Positions 1 to 7,385 are shown, counted from the first letter of the stretch. The stretch: 46,520 nt of DNA from Bacillota bacterium (GCA_013178125.1 JABLXJ010000020.1:1-46520); one strand, 5' to 3'. Made by a program: numbers and translations. The notes: generated by a model not told the origin, from the sequence alone.

Positions 1-1
1 G

Positions 2-49
2 AAACTATTTGATGAGCTTGGTCTTAAGGGTCTTGCGATGATTGGGTAA
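2..49 (+). pseudogene. C-terminal tail of a gene cut by the window edge
   Basis: An open frame enters from the left edge, reads about 15 residues (KLFDELGLKGLAMIG) and stops at TAA. The composition is protein-like, but the piece is too short to name. It may be the end of an ordinary gene or a transposon relic; I see nothing that decides this. Confidence 0.25.
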
Positions 50-248
50 TACAAATCCGAGCGCTCAAAGCCAGATCAGACGGGCATTTGAGGACTATTC
101 ACATTGATAAATGAGAAACTTCCGCTAAATGATATATAAAGGCGTTTCTGATGGCTTTTCCCTAAACTTCCGGGTTATGCCACCGAAGGGATTCTATCAC
201 ACCTTGACACCCCGCGCCAAGCGGAAATCCATTCCAGGGCGGAACCCT

Positions 249-461
249 CTAAGCCCCAATTCTACTGGGCTTTTTCGTAAGTCCGGTTTCTCGGTCGATG
301 TAATCCTTGACCCGCCTTACGAAATCATCAAGCTCCTTCTCATCGTTTGGGATAGAATCTAAGAATTTCATCGATTTTTCCTGCTGTCCGGGCGAAAGAC
401 CATCTGCAAAGTCCGTTATGGTCTTTATGAACTTCTGCTTGATATCTGTGCTTTTGGACAT
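249..461 (-). CDS. small hypothetical protein, 70 aa
   Basis: Unrecognised, highly charged, soluble 70-residue protein with no signal peptide or membrane segment. A GGAGG ribosome site lies seven bases before the ATG at 461, which makes it a convincing gene despite its size. Residues 1-55 look helical (alternating acidic and basic stretches). It lies downstream of the Rpn-type nuclease on the same strand, separated by a strong terminator hairpin, so it probably has its own promoter. I would not assign a function. Confidence 0.6.
   Translation of the reverse strand: MSKSTDIKQKFIKTITDFADGLSPGQQEKSMKFLDSIPNDEKELDDFVRRVKDYIDRETGLTKKPSRIGA
251..275 (+). terminator. rho-independent terminator (plus strand)
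   Basis: AAGCCC and GGGCTT form a stem around a 10-base loop, followed by a T run on the plus strand. It overlaps the 3' end of the small minus-strand gene 249-461 and could stop transcripts entering from the left edge. Confidence 0.5.
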
Positions 462-501
462 AAAAGTACCTCCGATCCTTGTATGAATTCGCTATTGAAG
501 C

Positions 502-524
502 AAAAACCCCGGGTTACCCCGGGG
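502..524 (-). terminator. rho-independent terminator after the Rpn-type gene
   Basis: CCCGGGG arms around a short TAA loop are followed by a TTTTTG run on the minus strand, about 30 bases after the stop codon of the minus-strand gene 554-1462. Confidence 0.75.
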
Positions 525-553
525 CATGCACTACCCTCGTTTATGGTGTAGCA

Positions 554-1462
554 TCAAGCTAGATACTGGTCGAGGTCTTCCAGCTTCTCGATCTCGAATA
601 TGTTTTCGGCAATTGTCTCAAGGGTAAGCACATCCTGTGATTTGATCTTCTCAAGGTATTCGGTTGGGAGCTTTTTGAATTTTTTACGAAGCTGCCGCAA
701 GGTGATCTCAGAAAGGGCTTCCCTTTTGCCTTTCTCTATGCCTTTTTCTATGCCTTCTTGAATGCCTTCTTCTTTGATTAACTGATATCCGGCGGACTGT
801 CTGATATCAAACATATCCATAACCCCCTTGAAAATCCTCTCGATAATCACCTTGCCAAATGCCAACCCAGCGAAAATCTCCGTCATAACCAGGGTCTTCT
901 GTTTTTCCTCAAGCTCCATAGGGCTATCTATAATGTCATCCACACATTCCCTCAAAAACCTGTCAGGTTCTTTTTTGCGATTTTCCCTTTCGGCGAGAGG
1001 CAAAAGCGCGTATAACTCGGGTATCTTTGATGCCTTGAGGGAATCTCGCGTCAATGAACCGATATCCACTAATCTGTACTGGTAATCGAGCCTGCCGAGT
1101 TCACCCCTGTGATACGATAAGCTGTTCTTCATGTGGGGCGGGGAAGCCCCAAGGTAGAGTAAGACCTGATACGGGAAGTCCCCATATAAGTCGCATACTT
1201 CGATCGAATAACGGAGCATCCTTAAATGCATTTTTGAGTCGCTCGTTGTCTGGAACTCTAGGTGGCAAATGGCCGGCCCTTGTGCCGTTAGTCCCCTCAC
1301 CACCAGGTCAGATGACCTTTTCTCAAGGAGTTTGAATTCTATGTTAAGAGTCTCGGCATCCTCCAGGGTTATGCCGCTGAAGTATTCAACCAGGGCCTCC
1401 TCGTTACCCGCGAATAAATGCTTGATGGTTGTATCGTATTTCTGCCCCGTCTGTTCCGGCAA
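554..1462 (-). CDS. Rpn family recombination-promoting nuclease / PD-(D/E)XK transposase-like protein
   Basis: 302 residues, the usual length for the Rpn/YhgA-like family, whose members are DNA endonucleases of the PD-(D/E)XK fold. The N-terminal half carries the expected core: Asp52 in SSDLVV, then Glu69 and Gln71 in HLEFQ. The C-terminal part has a run of short GI-x-x-G repeats (about residues 230-247) followed by a basic, helical tail, also typical of this family. The start is TTG at 1462, chosen because a GGGAGGGG site precedes it by three to four bases and no ATG lies nearby. A terminator follows. Such genes are often multicopy and transferred horizontally. The family call is firm; whether the protein promotes recombination here is not known. 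Confidence 0.85.
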   Translation of the reverse strand: MPEQTGQKYDTTIKHLFAGNEEALVEYFSGITLEDAETLNIEFKLLEKRSSDLVVRGLTAQGPAICHLEFQTTSDSKMHLRMLRYSIEVCDLYGDFPYQVLLYLGASPPHMKNSLSYHRGELGRLDYQYRLVDIGSLTRDSLKASKIPELYALLPLAERENRKKEPDRFLRECVDDIIDSPMELEEKQKTLVMTEIFAGLAFGKVIIERIFKGVMDMFDIRQSAGYQLIKEEGIQEGIEKGIEKGKREALSEITLRQLRKKFKKLPTEYLEKIKSQDVLTLETIAENIFEIEKLEDLDQYLA

Positions 1463-1531
1463 ATTAACCCCTCCCGACCTGGTTCTAACTTTAGTCTACC
1501 ACATTTATGCAAAGGTCACAATTGGCCTTGA

Positions 1532-1561
1532 GTAGCTATATTAGTCGTAGCTATATTAGTC
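1532..1561. repeat. perfect tandem duplication of 15 bp
   Basis: The unit GTAGCTATATTAGTC occurs twice in direct succession. The stop codon (TAG) of the short minus-strand reading frame 1551-1652 lies inside the right copy, so the duplication touches the end of that frame. Confidence 0.8.
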
Positions 1562-1652
1562 CCATCTTCTTCAATGCCTCATTAGCTTTATCTATCGTTT
1601 TCGGGGCATCCTCGGGAAGATAGATCATGGCTCCTCCTTCAGCTGGTTTCAT
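1551..1652 (-). CDS. small ORF, 33 aa, possibly a relic
   Basis: ATG at 1652 reads 33 residues ending KKMGLI. An inner ATG at 1628 has GGAGGAG just in front of it and would give 25 residues. The first ATG overlaps (ATGA) the stop of another open stretch on the same strand that runs back to about 1760 (LTKRLADEGNVV at its end). The two pieces look like a short operon whose upstream part was destroyed where it meets the phosphatase gene. Function unknown; may not be expressed. Confidence 0.35.
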   Translation of the reverse strand: MKPAEGGAMIYLPEDAPKTIDKANEALKKMGLI

Positions 1653-1765
1653 ACGACATTGCCTTCATCAGCGAGCCTCTTGGTCAACTTTGATAGGATC
1701 GGTATTATAAATTGGCCATGAAATCGTCCAAGGAAACTCTCGCCTGACGCAAAATCCCCCGTAAC

Positions 1766-2851
1766 GTGCCGGCTGCTGAGCCTGTCAAGAATGCCGTTCT
1801 TATCTCATGGGATGGGGTTCAAAGAGATCATCTACGTGAGCTGCTGGACGCAGGGCAGCTGCCTAACCTCAAAGCCCTCATAGCAGAGGGCACAATAGTG
1901 GGAATAGACGTAACCCACAAAGCCGATACCAAAGCTGGCCACGCGCAGATGCTCACAGGTTATGGTCCAGAAGTCACAGGCGTATACAGCAACTCTGTCT
2001 ACCAGCCAATCCCTAAAGGATATACAATTTTCGAGCGGCTTGAAGATGCATTCGGGAAGGATAATATTGCAACGATCATGATTACTGGCAAGGGAGGAAA
2101 CCTCGGTTCGAAAGGACCCACTTCAGAAGAACCCTTAATCGCGGAGCTTTTGTGGAAGCAGTTAGAGAAGAAGGGCGTGTCTCGGGATCAGGTATTGGAG
2201 AGACTTAAAAAGGTGTTCGGGGACGACAAGGTAAGGCGTGCCATAATCTCTATTATCACAGAAGCCCCTTCCAAAGTTCTGAAAAGGTTACCTTCAGGAT
2301 TTCAAGGATCGCTCGAAGGCGTCAAGGCGAAGCGCGGTTTCGCTATGCAATCCAATCGAGGTGAGTCTTTCTACAACGTAAAACCAGCTATCGATCTCTT
2401 CCAGGGCGACAAGGCAAGGCTCGCTGATGAGGTAGGGAAACTTGCTCTGGATAGCCTGGATCAATATGGCAAAGGACGATTCTTTGCCTTCTTCCATTTC
2501 TCCGATCCAGATCATGCCGGCCACAAATATGGGGAGAATTCTCGCGAATGCTCAGATGCCATTATAGCAGCAGACAAATGGCTGGGACGGATAGTGGAAA
2601 AGCTGAAAGGACTGGGGATGTATGAGGAGACGCGCATTTACGTTACCTCAGATCACGGTTTTGATGAGGGGAAGACCACTCATTCTATGGCTCTCTATGT
2701 GTTCCTTGCGACGAATGACCCGGCGATTGAACGGAGGGGTGACCAGAGGGATATAGCGCCTACGATCCTCACCTGTATGGGAGTCGACATTTCCGAGGTT
2801 AATCTGCCACTTCCCGGGAGACTCCTGACAGATCCAGAAAAGCCCTGGTAG
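1766..2851 (+). CDS. alkaline phosphatase-superfamily phosphodiesterase/nucleotide pyrophosphatase, probably 5'-truncated
   Basis: 361 residues of the type I phosphodiesterase / nucleotide pyrophosphatase branch of the alkaline phosphatase superfamily. Visible metal and catalytic elements in order: SWDG (residues 14-17), the KAGHAQMLTGY segment where the nucleophilic Thr/Ser is expected, SDPDHAGH near the middle, SDHGFDEG and the THS histidine near the C-terminus. Family members are normally exported, but this ORF begins at GTG 1766 with no signal peptide and no ribosome site, and an in-frame stop lies at 1745. The upstream DNA reads as a broken minus-strand ORF, so the 5' end was probably lost in a rearrangement. 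The hydrolase fold looks intact; expression is doubtful. Substrate unknown. Confidence 0.75.
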   Translation: MPAAEPVKNAVLISWDGVQRDHLRELLDAGQLPNLKALIAEGTIVGIDVTHKADTKAGHAQMLTGYGPEVTGVYSNSVYQPIPKGYTIFERLEDAFGKDNIATIMITGKGGNLGSKGPTSEEPLIAELLWKQLEKKGVSRDQVLERLKKVFGDDKVRRAIISIITEAPSKVLKRLPSGFQGSLEGVKAKRGFAMQSNRGESFYNVKPAIDLFQGDKARLADEVGKLALDSLDQYGKGRFFAFFHFSDPDHAGHKYGENSRECSDAIIAADKWLGRIVEKLKGLGMYEETRIYVTSDHGFDEGKTTHSMALYVFLATNDPAIERRGDQRDIAPTILTCMGVDISEVNLPLPGRLLTDPEKPW

Positions 2852-2901
2852 TTGGTGAACCTTACGCGGCAAATCCTTGATTTCTAAAGCTTCATTCAAG
2901 A

Positions 2902-2929
2902 GGGGCAGCCCATACGGTCGGGCTGCCCC
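2902..2929. terminator. GC-rich hairpin after the phosphatase gene
   Basis: GGGGCAGCCC and GGGCTGCCCC form a perfect 10-bp stem with an 8-base loop, about 50 bases after the phosphatase stop. No T run follows, so it may be a weak terminator or an mRNA-stabilising hairpin. Confidence 0.5.
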
Positions 2930-3217
2930 AAATACTATCCAGCCAAAGATGTATCTGACCTGTCAGGTAATGGTCAGCCCCATTTATTGGCGGTAAGGAC
3001 CATCTGCACAAGACTCATTACCTAAAAGCACAAGGTAGGGCGTTGCCATCATGTTTCTTCCATGAGCATCCCCGCCCTACCTATATGGCTATGGCATCCA
3101 TCTGGACTATTATCTCAACAGAGTACTCGTTCATGCCGCCTTAGCGGTACCATCAGAAGGATGAAAATGCCTTTGGCGAGCACACCTGTTTTCAGTATAG
3201 TCCAGTGAAGATAGCCA
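2930..3217. other. non-coding stretch with a long-loop inverted repeat
   Basis: No gene is convincing here. The arms GGTAGGGCG (3034-3042) and CGCCCTACC (3073-3081) form an inverted repeat around a 30-base spacer. Meaning unknown. Confidence 0.4.
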
Positions 3218-3547
3218 TTATGGGTCTACCTGTACCGCGCCAAATTCGACGCTACAGACTCTGTTGAGCGGGATGACAATTGCCCGGACAACTTCCTTTT
3301 CTACTAATTCTCCGCCGCTTATTGTCTTCACCAAGATGCATCCCTTATTAAAGCCTACTAAGATCAGAAACCCATCAACTATCGTCAAGATCTTTGCGTT
3401 CAGGGCTTTCTTGCAGCAATCATCACATTCGAATTCGACGGCAATGCACTGCTTAAAGGGATCACCGAAGTCCTCAATTGCCTCGAGTTCTTTGAGTGCC
3501 CTGAGTAACGGTTCGGTGAAGATTCCCGTGTTTGCTACTTCTTCCAT
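3218..3547 (-). CDS. hypothetical protein with Cys-x-x-Cys-Cys motif, 109 aa
   Basis: I start the gene at ATG 3547 because GGAGGG sits nine to ten bases upstream; a longer frame to 3601 exists but lacks a ribosome site. The protein has an acidic N-terminal half, then CDDCC, then a beta-rich, hydrophobic C-terminal half (LTIVDGFLILVGF and following). The cysteine motif and overall look recall small Firmicutes proteins of the spore-coat/exosporium kind, but I cannot place it in a named family. It ends with no clear terminator. Function not assigned. Confidence 0.65.
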   Translation of the reverse strand: MEEVANTGIFTEPLLRALKELEAIEDFGDPFKQCIAVEFECDDCCKKALNAKILTIVDGFLILVGFNKGCILVKTISGGELVEKEVVRAIVIPLNRVCSVEFGAVQVDP

Positions 3548-3656
3548 TATATGAATTCCCTCCATTCTCGACCGCACCATTGGGATTGGTCGACATGACA
3601 ATTACAGAGCGAGTAAGTCTCTGCGTTAATAGAATATGTTCAGTGCCTGAGATAGG

Positions 3657-3940
3657 TTACTTGGACAAGATCTGCTGCATCTCCTCGAACTCCTCATCAT
3701 CCATCTCTATGGGCAAGTCCTTCACATATATCTTTTCCCCTTCTTCACCTATCCGGCACTCGAAGACGCTAATGTCATCGTCCATCTCGTCAAACTCCCA
3801 TCTTTCCGCCTCGGATATAGCCTCATTTGGATCAGCTCATCGGCTGTCTTGAACCTCTCGACCAGGGGTTTTTGCCCTTCTCGGACAAGGAAATCCAGAA
3901 GCTTTTCAATTCCCGCTTCCTCAAGATTCGGGTATAACAC
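3657..3940 (-). pseudogene. small acidic protein gene broken by a one-base frameshift
   Basis: GTG 3940 (AAGGAAGGAG upstream) opens a frame reading MLYPNLEEAG and on to TADE near 3836. Going on in that frame gives a basic, unlikely tail, whereas stepping back one base at 3836 gives ADPNEAISEAERW and a long acidic stretch ending EEMQQILSK at TAA 3657. Losing one G from an original GAGGCT would explain it. The joined product would be about 94 residues, rich in Asp/Glu at the C-terminus. Unknown family. It could be a true pseudogene or an assembly error. Confidence 0.55.
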
Positions 3941-3965
3941 TCTGACTACTCCTTCCTTGGAAAGT

Positions 3966-3990
3966 AAAAAGCCCGGGATTTTTCCCGGGC
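3966..3990 (-). terminator. rho-independent terminator (minus strand)
   Basis: GCCCGGG and CCCGGGC around a 6-base loop, followed by TTTTT on the minus strand. It separates the small gene ending at 4043 from the broken gene 3657-3940. Confidence 0.75.
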
Positions 3991-4020
3991 GGCGTAACAT
4001 GGGGGTTATATGGACTCACC

Positions 4021-4043
4021 AACCGGAGGAAAATCCTCCGGTT
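4021..4043. terminator. perfect 10-bp hairpin at a gene end
   Basis: AACCGGAGGA and TCCTCCGGTT pair around a 3-base loop, touching the stop codon of the minus-strand gene ending at 4043. Together with the hairpin at 3966-3990 it forms a double stop signal. Confidence 0.55.
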
Positions 4044-4337
4044 TAGGCTATCCTTACGAAACACTCCCATATTGCTGGATGATGCCACCTGTCAAGGGTG
4101 TATTCTAAATGTTCTTTTGCCTCATCTTCTGTGGGGAACCACCTATCTCGGAGATCATGGGTATCCCCATCTACAAGGATCGGAATTAGGATCATGCTCT
4201 TCGAGCCAGGCTTCATAGTCGAGGTCAATGCCTTCCTCGTCGAAAAGCCACTGTTCTAATTCACTAAAATTCAGTACTCCCGTGGTAATTCGAGAAGGAT
4301 ACTCAGTAGCCTTTACGTATGGGTTGTAGTTCAACAT
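4043..4337 (-). pseudogene. small gene in two overlapping frames, probably frameshifted
   Basis: ATG 4337 has AGGGAGAG eight bases upstream and encodes MLNYNPYVKATEYPSR and so on, ending at 4155 after DPCRWGYP. A second frame overlaps it and continues with HDLRDRWFPTEDEAKEHLEY to FVRIA, ending at TAA 4043. The second frame is strongly protein-like but has no ribosome site. A one-base change near 4165 would fuse the two into a roughly 97-residue protein rich in Trp, Asp and Glu. Alternatively they are two overlapping genes. Unknown family. Confidence 0.5.
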
Positions 4338-4403
4338 GTGAAAATCTCTCCCTTCGAAATTTTCCTGGTATCTTGGGCCGCCGGCTAATAGGGCACTGAA
4401 ATG

Positions 4404-4423
4404 AGAAACCCGCCCTTGCGGGT
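4404..4423 (-). terminator. hairpin terminator (minus strand)
   Basis: ACCCGC and GCGGGT form a short stem with a 4-base loop followed by TTTCTC on the minus strand, just after the stop of the gene 4430-4642. Confidence 0.5.
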
Positions 4424-4429
4424 GGGCAA

Positions 4430-4642
4430 TTACCTCCTCACATGTCCCGGCCATTCAAATTCTGCATCCCATATTCCCACATAGTTACTCTGCCAAATCT
4501 CTATACTCCTGGGGAGTCTTTTTAGTCCCCATACTTTACGGATCTTCTGACGGGCTTCTCTTCCGTTATTTGCATATACATCGTATGGATAGAATGTATC
4601 GGCAAACCTGTAGTAAAAATGCTTTGCTTGACCACTATTCAT
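4430..4642 (-). CDS. small hypothetical protein, 70 aa
   Basis: Aromatic- and Arg-rich 70-residue protein (HFYYRFADTFYPYDVYANN near the start), starting at ATG 4642 behind AGGTGG. It overlaps the end of the upstream gene 4635-4952 by eight bases, so the two are likely translated as a coupled pair. It is followed by its own hairpin terminator. I do not recognise the family; the arrangement of short ORFs suggests accessory DNA of phage or integrative-element origin. Confidence 0.6.
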   Translation of the reverse strand: MNSGQAKHFYYRFADTFYPYDVYANNGREARQKIRKVWGLKRLPRSIEIWQSNYVGIWDAEFEWPGHVRR

Positions 4643-4952
4643 GGGTAACCACCTTCTCTATAAATGGATTCTTGAATCTGGCTTTCTCCAATTCCTCTTC
4701 CTTCGCACCACCCATCTTCGCCAAAATCCAGGCATCTTTACTGCCCTGTTTTAGCCCTCGAAACATGGCCGAATAATAATCTCCCCATTGTACCTCTCTT
4801 GCGGTGCTGCCAATCTTGTTCACCACCCGGTTCATGGCCCTCTCATATTCTTCGGGGTCGTCCAAACTGAGGCTTTCTTCTCGAGCCTTACGGAGAAGGT
4901 CACGAGCATTGTTGCCTACCCATTCGCCGATAGGAACGAGAACCCCTCCCAC
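4635..4952 (-). CDS. small hypothetical protein, 105 aa
   Basis: Starts at GTG 4952, closely behind a G-rich purine tract, so the start is uncertain. The sequence is amphipathic and charged: about residues 17-45 and 84-98 look helical with many Glu and Lys. No signal peptide, membrane segment or known motif. It is the first gene of a two-gene unit with 4430-4642 (8-base overlap). Function unknown. Confidence 0.55.
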   Translation of the reverse strand: MGGVLVPIGEWVGNNARDLLRKAREESLSLDDPEEYERAMNRVVNKIGSTAREVQWGDYYSAMFRGLKQGSKDAWILAKMGGAKEEELEKARFKNPFIEKVVTHE

Positions 4953-5409
4953 ACCCCCTTTTATATCTCAACCCTCTTTTAAACCCTTTTTCTCTCCTTC
5001 CGAGCCTAAAGATTTCTTCCATAATAAACCATGGGAAATTGCATTTTCTAAGGACGAGAGAACTGTTCTAACCAGATTTCATGCAGGTTTGCGCCGATAT
5101 TTTTGTTCAACGAAAAGGTACTGGGGCTTCAAATACAGTAATGACGCGGGTTTGCGAGAACATAGAAAATGAGTGTAAGCGTCAAAAATGAAATAGTCCG
5201 CAACTTGCCCAAAGTACCTTAAAGCCAGTAATGACGAGAATTTGAGGCGATTTCTGGATATCCGTTTGAGAACACTTCTTTTTGTTAGGATGCTAGTTTT
5301 TGAAAAAGAATTTCCAGTTCGGGGTAACGCCAGTAACATAGAAGGGGAGGGATCTATGATTTATCTTGTCTAAACAACAGGAGTGCAGGATTAATAGCTT
5401 CGGCAAAAC
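4953..5409. other. A+T-rich non-coding stretch with a short dispersed repeat
   Basis: No convincing gene. CAGTAATGACG occurs at 5136-5146 and 5226-5236, each followed by a related TTTG-containing stretch, and a partial CAGTAA copy lies near 5330. The minus-strand frame 5079-5339 runs through these repeats and looks like chance. Confidence 0.35.
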
Positions 5410-5646
5410 TCAATAACCTATCTGTGAATTCCTATCATGCCTCCGGGGGACATTCATAATATCCTTCTTTTTCGTTCCTTGAACCGGGCTAATAGGCCTT
5501 CTCGAAAGGGTGACACTCACTTTCTTCGGATGGTGCGCGCTGGCATAGCTACCGCTATGCCTGAACTGCCACAAGCCCATTGCCGTAATAAGGCGTAGGC
5601 CAATACCGGCGAGAAACACCGCTATGAGGAGTACCCACCTGAACAT
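5410..5646 (-). CDS. small membrane-anchored or secreted protein, 78 aa
   Basis: ATG 5646 follows AGGAGG at a spacing of eight bases. Residues 3-28 form one hydrophobic segment (WVLLIAVFLAGIGL), then a basic, His/Ser/Arg-rich tail follows with no further hydrophobic region. This fits a single-pass membrane protein with its tail outside, or an export signal. No family recognised. It is divergent from the neighbouring plus-strand gene at 5855. Confidence 0.55.
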   Translation of the reverse strand: MFRWVLLIAVFLAGIGLRLITAMGLWQFRHSGSYASAHHPKKVSVTLSRRPISPVQGTKKKDIMNVPRRHDRNSQIGY

Positions 5647-5702
5647 GCCTATCGCCTCCTGAAGGAAATATCATATCACAACCCGTTCACCCGCCCGTCA
5701 TA

Positions 5703-5718
5703 GGATATACAAATATCC
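5703..5718. promoter_or_regulatory. short palindrome between divergent genes
   Basis: GGATAT and ATATCC flank ACAA in the divergent interval between 5646 and 5855. It could be an operator; nothing else supports this. Confidence 0.25.
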
Positions 5719-5854
5719 GAAGTAAAGCCAATCAACTCTTTTCTGATTTTATTATACACCCCAGACATAATCTTACAAGAGCCTTCTGTTTGAAATGGAA
5801 ATTCTCGATAAGGGATGGCGGTTTATGCCATAATTAAGGAAGGGAGATGATACT

Positions 5855-6748
5855 ATGGGGAAAGAGATACGTATCTTGGGTCTTGGTCAGTTTCCGGAGG
5901 TATCGGTTGGCGACGATCTGGCTTCTCTAATAGTTGACGCTGTCGCCCGGGAGGGAATTTACCTCCAGGACCGGGACGTGGTGGTTATTGCTTCGAAAAT
6001 AGTATCGAAGGCTGAAGGCAGAGTTATTCCTCGGGACAGTGTTAAGCTGGGGATGGTTGCGAGAAGAATCGGCAGAGTAACCCGAAAGGATCCAAGAGAG
6101 GTTCAGGTAATACTGGATTCTTGCCAGGGGATAGTTGGGGTCATCCCGCTCGGGCTTGCACTTAAGTATCTCGGGGTGACGCCGTTTTGGGGAGACCCTG
6201 AAAGGGTAAAAAGGGCAATTGAGAAGGAAAGCACGCTGCTTATGACGCTTATGCTTGGAGGCGGGCTGGCGACTGATGCTGGCATAGATTGCTCTAATGT
6301 TCCGGAGGGGTTCTGCCCGCTTCCCCCTAATCCCGATGCATCGGCGAGAAGGATTCGCGAGGATCTGCGACATCTGACGGGGAAAGAGGTAGCTGTCATA
6401 TTGACGGACACCGAGTTTCGCATTCTAAGACAGGGAACAACGGATATAGCCATAGGAGTAGCTGGCATGGATCCAATAAGAAGGCAATTTGGAAACCTTG
6501 ATCGTTTCGGCAGACCAAAAGTGGGGGGTATGGATGCAATAGCGGATTTGATCGCTGGAGCCTGCGCCCTGGTAATGGGACAGACGGCGGAGGGCGTGCC
6601 TGTAGTCATTGTACGGGGCGTGGATTATGCCGCCGATACAAATAAGGCTACGAATCTGGCAATGCCGGCCCGATGGTTGCAGGCTGGTATGCTGTACTTT
6701 TTCTGGTCCAGATTCAGGTTATGGCTTGCGCGCTACACAGGGATTTAA
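5855..6748 (+). CDS. cofE: coenzyme F420-0:L-glutamate ligase (CofE/FbiB-type) homologue
   Basis: 297 residues. In F420-producing organisms this family adds gamma-linked glutamates to F420-0 using GTP. Family signatures are visible: DVVVIASKIVSKAEGR (residues 41-56), the LTDTEFR..RQGTTDIAIGVAG segment (about 183-205), and the later GQTAEGVP. The length is near that of single-domain CofE, with an extra hydrophobic/basic C-terminal stretch. ATG 5855 follows AAGGGAG at a good spacing. No other F420 genes (cofC/D/G/H) are in the window, so it is an orphan here; it may act on another substrate, as orphan homologues occur in Firmicutes. Confidence 0.8.
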   Translation: MGKEIRILGLGQFPEVSVGDDLASLIVDAVAREGIYLQDRDVVVIASKIVSKAEGRVIPRDSVKLGMVARRIGRVTRKDPREVQVILDSCQGIVGVIPLGLALKYLGVTPFWGDPERVKRAIEKESTLLMTLMLGGGLATDAGIDCSNVPEGFCPLPPNPDASARRIREDLRHLTGKEVAVILTDTEFRILRQGTTDIAIGVAGMDPIRRQFGNLDRFGRPKVGGMDAIADLIAGACALVMGQTAEGVPVVIVRGVDYAADTNKATNLAMPARWLQAGMLYFFWSRFRLWLARYTGI

Positions 6749-6990
6749 TACTGTATCGTCATGAGGAAACAGCAATCTCAAGAGACGCTTCCATGGGCCA
6801 TCCCTGGACAAAAGAGTAGGGTCTTTGGCTTCTTCCCCGCGGCCACGAGAATCGACATTAACCAATTGCCGCAAAACCCGATCAAACTTGTAAGAATACG
6901 ATTCTGATTTGAGCGCCCGCGGGAAATCGTAGAGAGATCCCTGCCTATGAACATCCGGGATGACATCGTTCATCGTCCTGGCCGAGGATT

Positions 6991-7182
6991 TCGGAAAACC
7001 AGGAGAAAAAGAAGCTGGCGGTGGATAGGCTCAAAGATGAACTTGCCAAGCTTGGTTTCCCACTGCCTGAGTAGGTGCAGAAGTATCAGGACTTCATCCT
7101 GGGAACGGTGGTGGATGTAGTAGTGGCGATCTTGAACCGTATAGGTTTTTTCGAGCATACAGGGACTCAAGAGCCCGACTAG
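6991..7182 (+). pseudogene. relic ORF with an in-frame amber, phage-holin-like
   Basis: Reads NQEKKKLAVDRLKDELAK, then LGFPLPE, an amber TAG at 7072-7074, then VQKYQDFILGTVVDVVVAIL and NRIGFF before stopping at 7180. The charged helix followed by a hydrophobic helix recalls the C-terminal half of LLH-type phage holins, but that is a weak likeness. No start codon or ribosome site is left. Confidence 0.35.
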
Positions 7183-7343
7183 AAGCCAGCGTGAAGCTGA
7201 ACCCGTTTTCCGTAAGGGTTGGATATCATGTACCGGCTGGCAGGCTCCCCGGAGAGAATCCGGAGGAACTAAATGATTCGGCAAGAGAACAAGCGTTGAA
7301 AGATGTTATTGACCATATCCCACAGGTGCGATTTGAACATTGA
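7071..7343 (+). pseudogene. 3' part of a second relic ORF, ending at a terminator
   Basis: A second frame, overlapping the previous relic, is open from 7071 and becomes protein-like from about 7185 (SVKLNPFSVRVGYHVPAG, then PGENPEELNDSAREQALKD), stopping at TGA 7341. A textbook terminator follows ten bases later, so this was once the last gene of a plus-strand unit. The proper start is missing. Family unknown. Confidence 0.4.
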
Positions 7344-7352
7344 TTTTTTATA

Positions 7353-7381
7353 GCCCGGCCCTTCGAGGCCGGGGTTTTTTT
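7353..7381 (+). terminator. rho-independent terminator
   Basis: CCCGGCC and GGCCGGG around a 6-base loop followed by seven T residues. It lies just after the relic gene ending at 7343. Confidence 0.85.
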
Positions 7382-7385
7382 GTTT

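Noticed and set aside
129-362. Plus-strand frame of 77 codons
   Set aside because: Contains the plus-strand terminator and lies antisense to the better supported gene 249-461.
3966-4043. Two close palindromes considered as a CRISPR-like or attachment array
   Set aside because: The two palindromes differ in sequence and no regular spacers exist; they are better read as gene-end hairpins.
5079-5339. Minus-strand frame of 86 codons
   Set aside because: Runs through the short dispersed repeats and has no ribosome site; not supported.
6103-6609. Minus-strand frame of 168 codons
   Set aside because: Mirror of the F420-0 ligase homologue, rich in Ser and Pro; a shadow of the coding strand.
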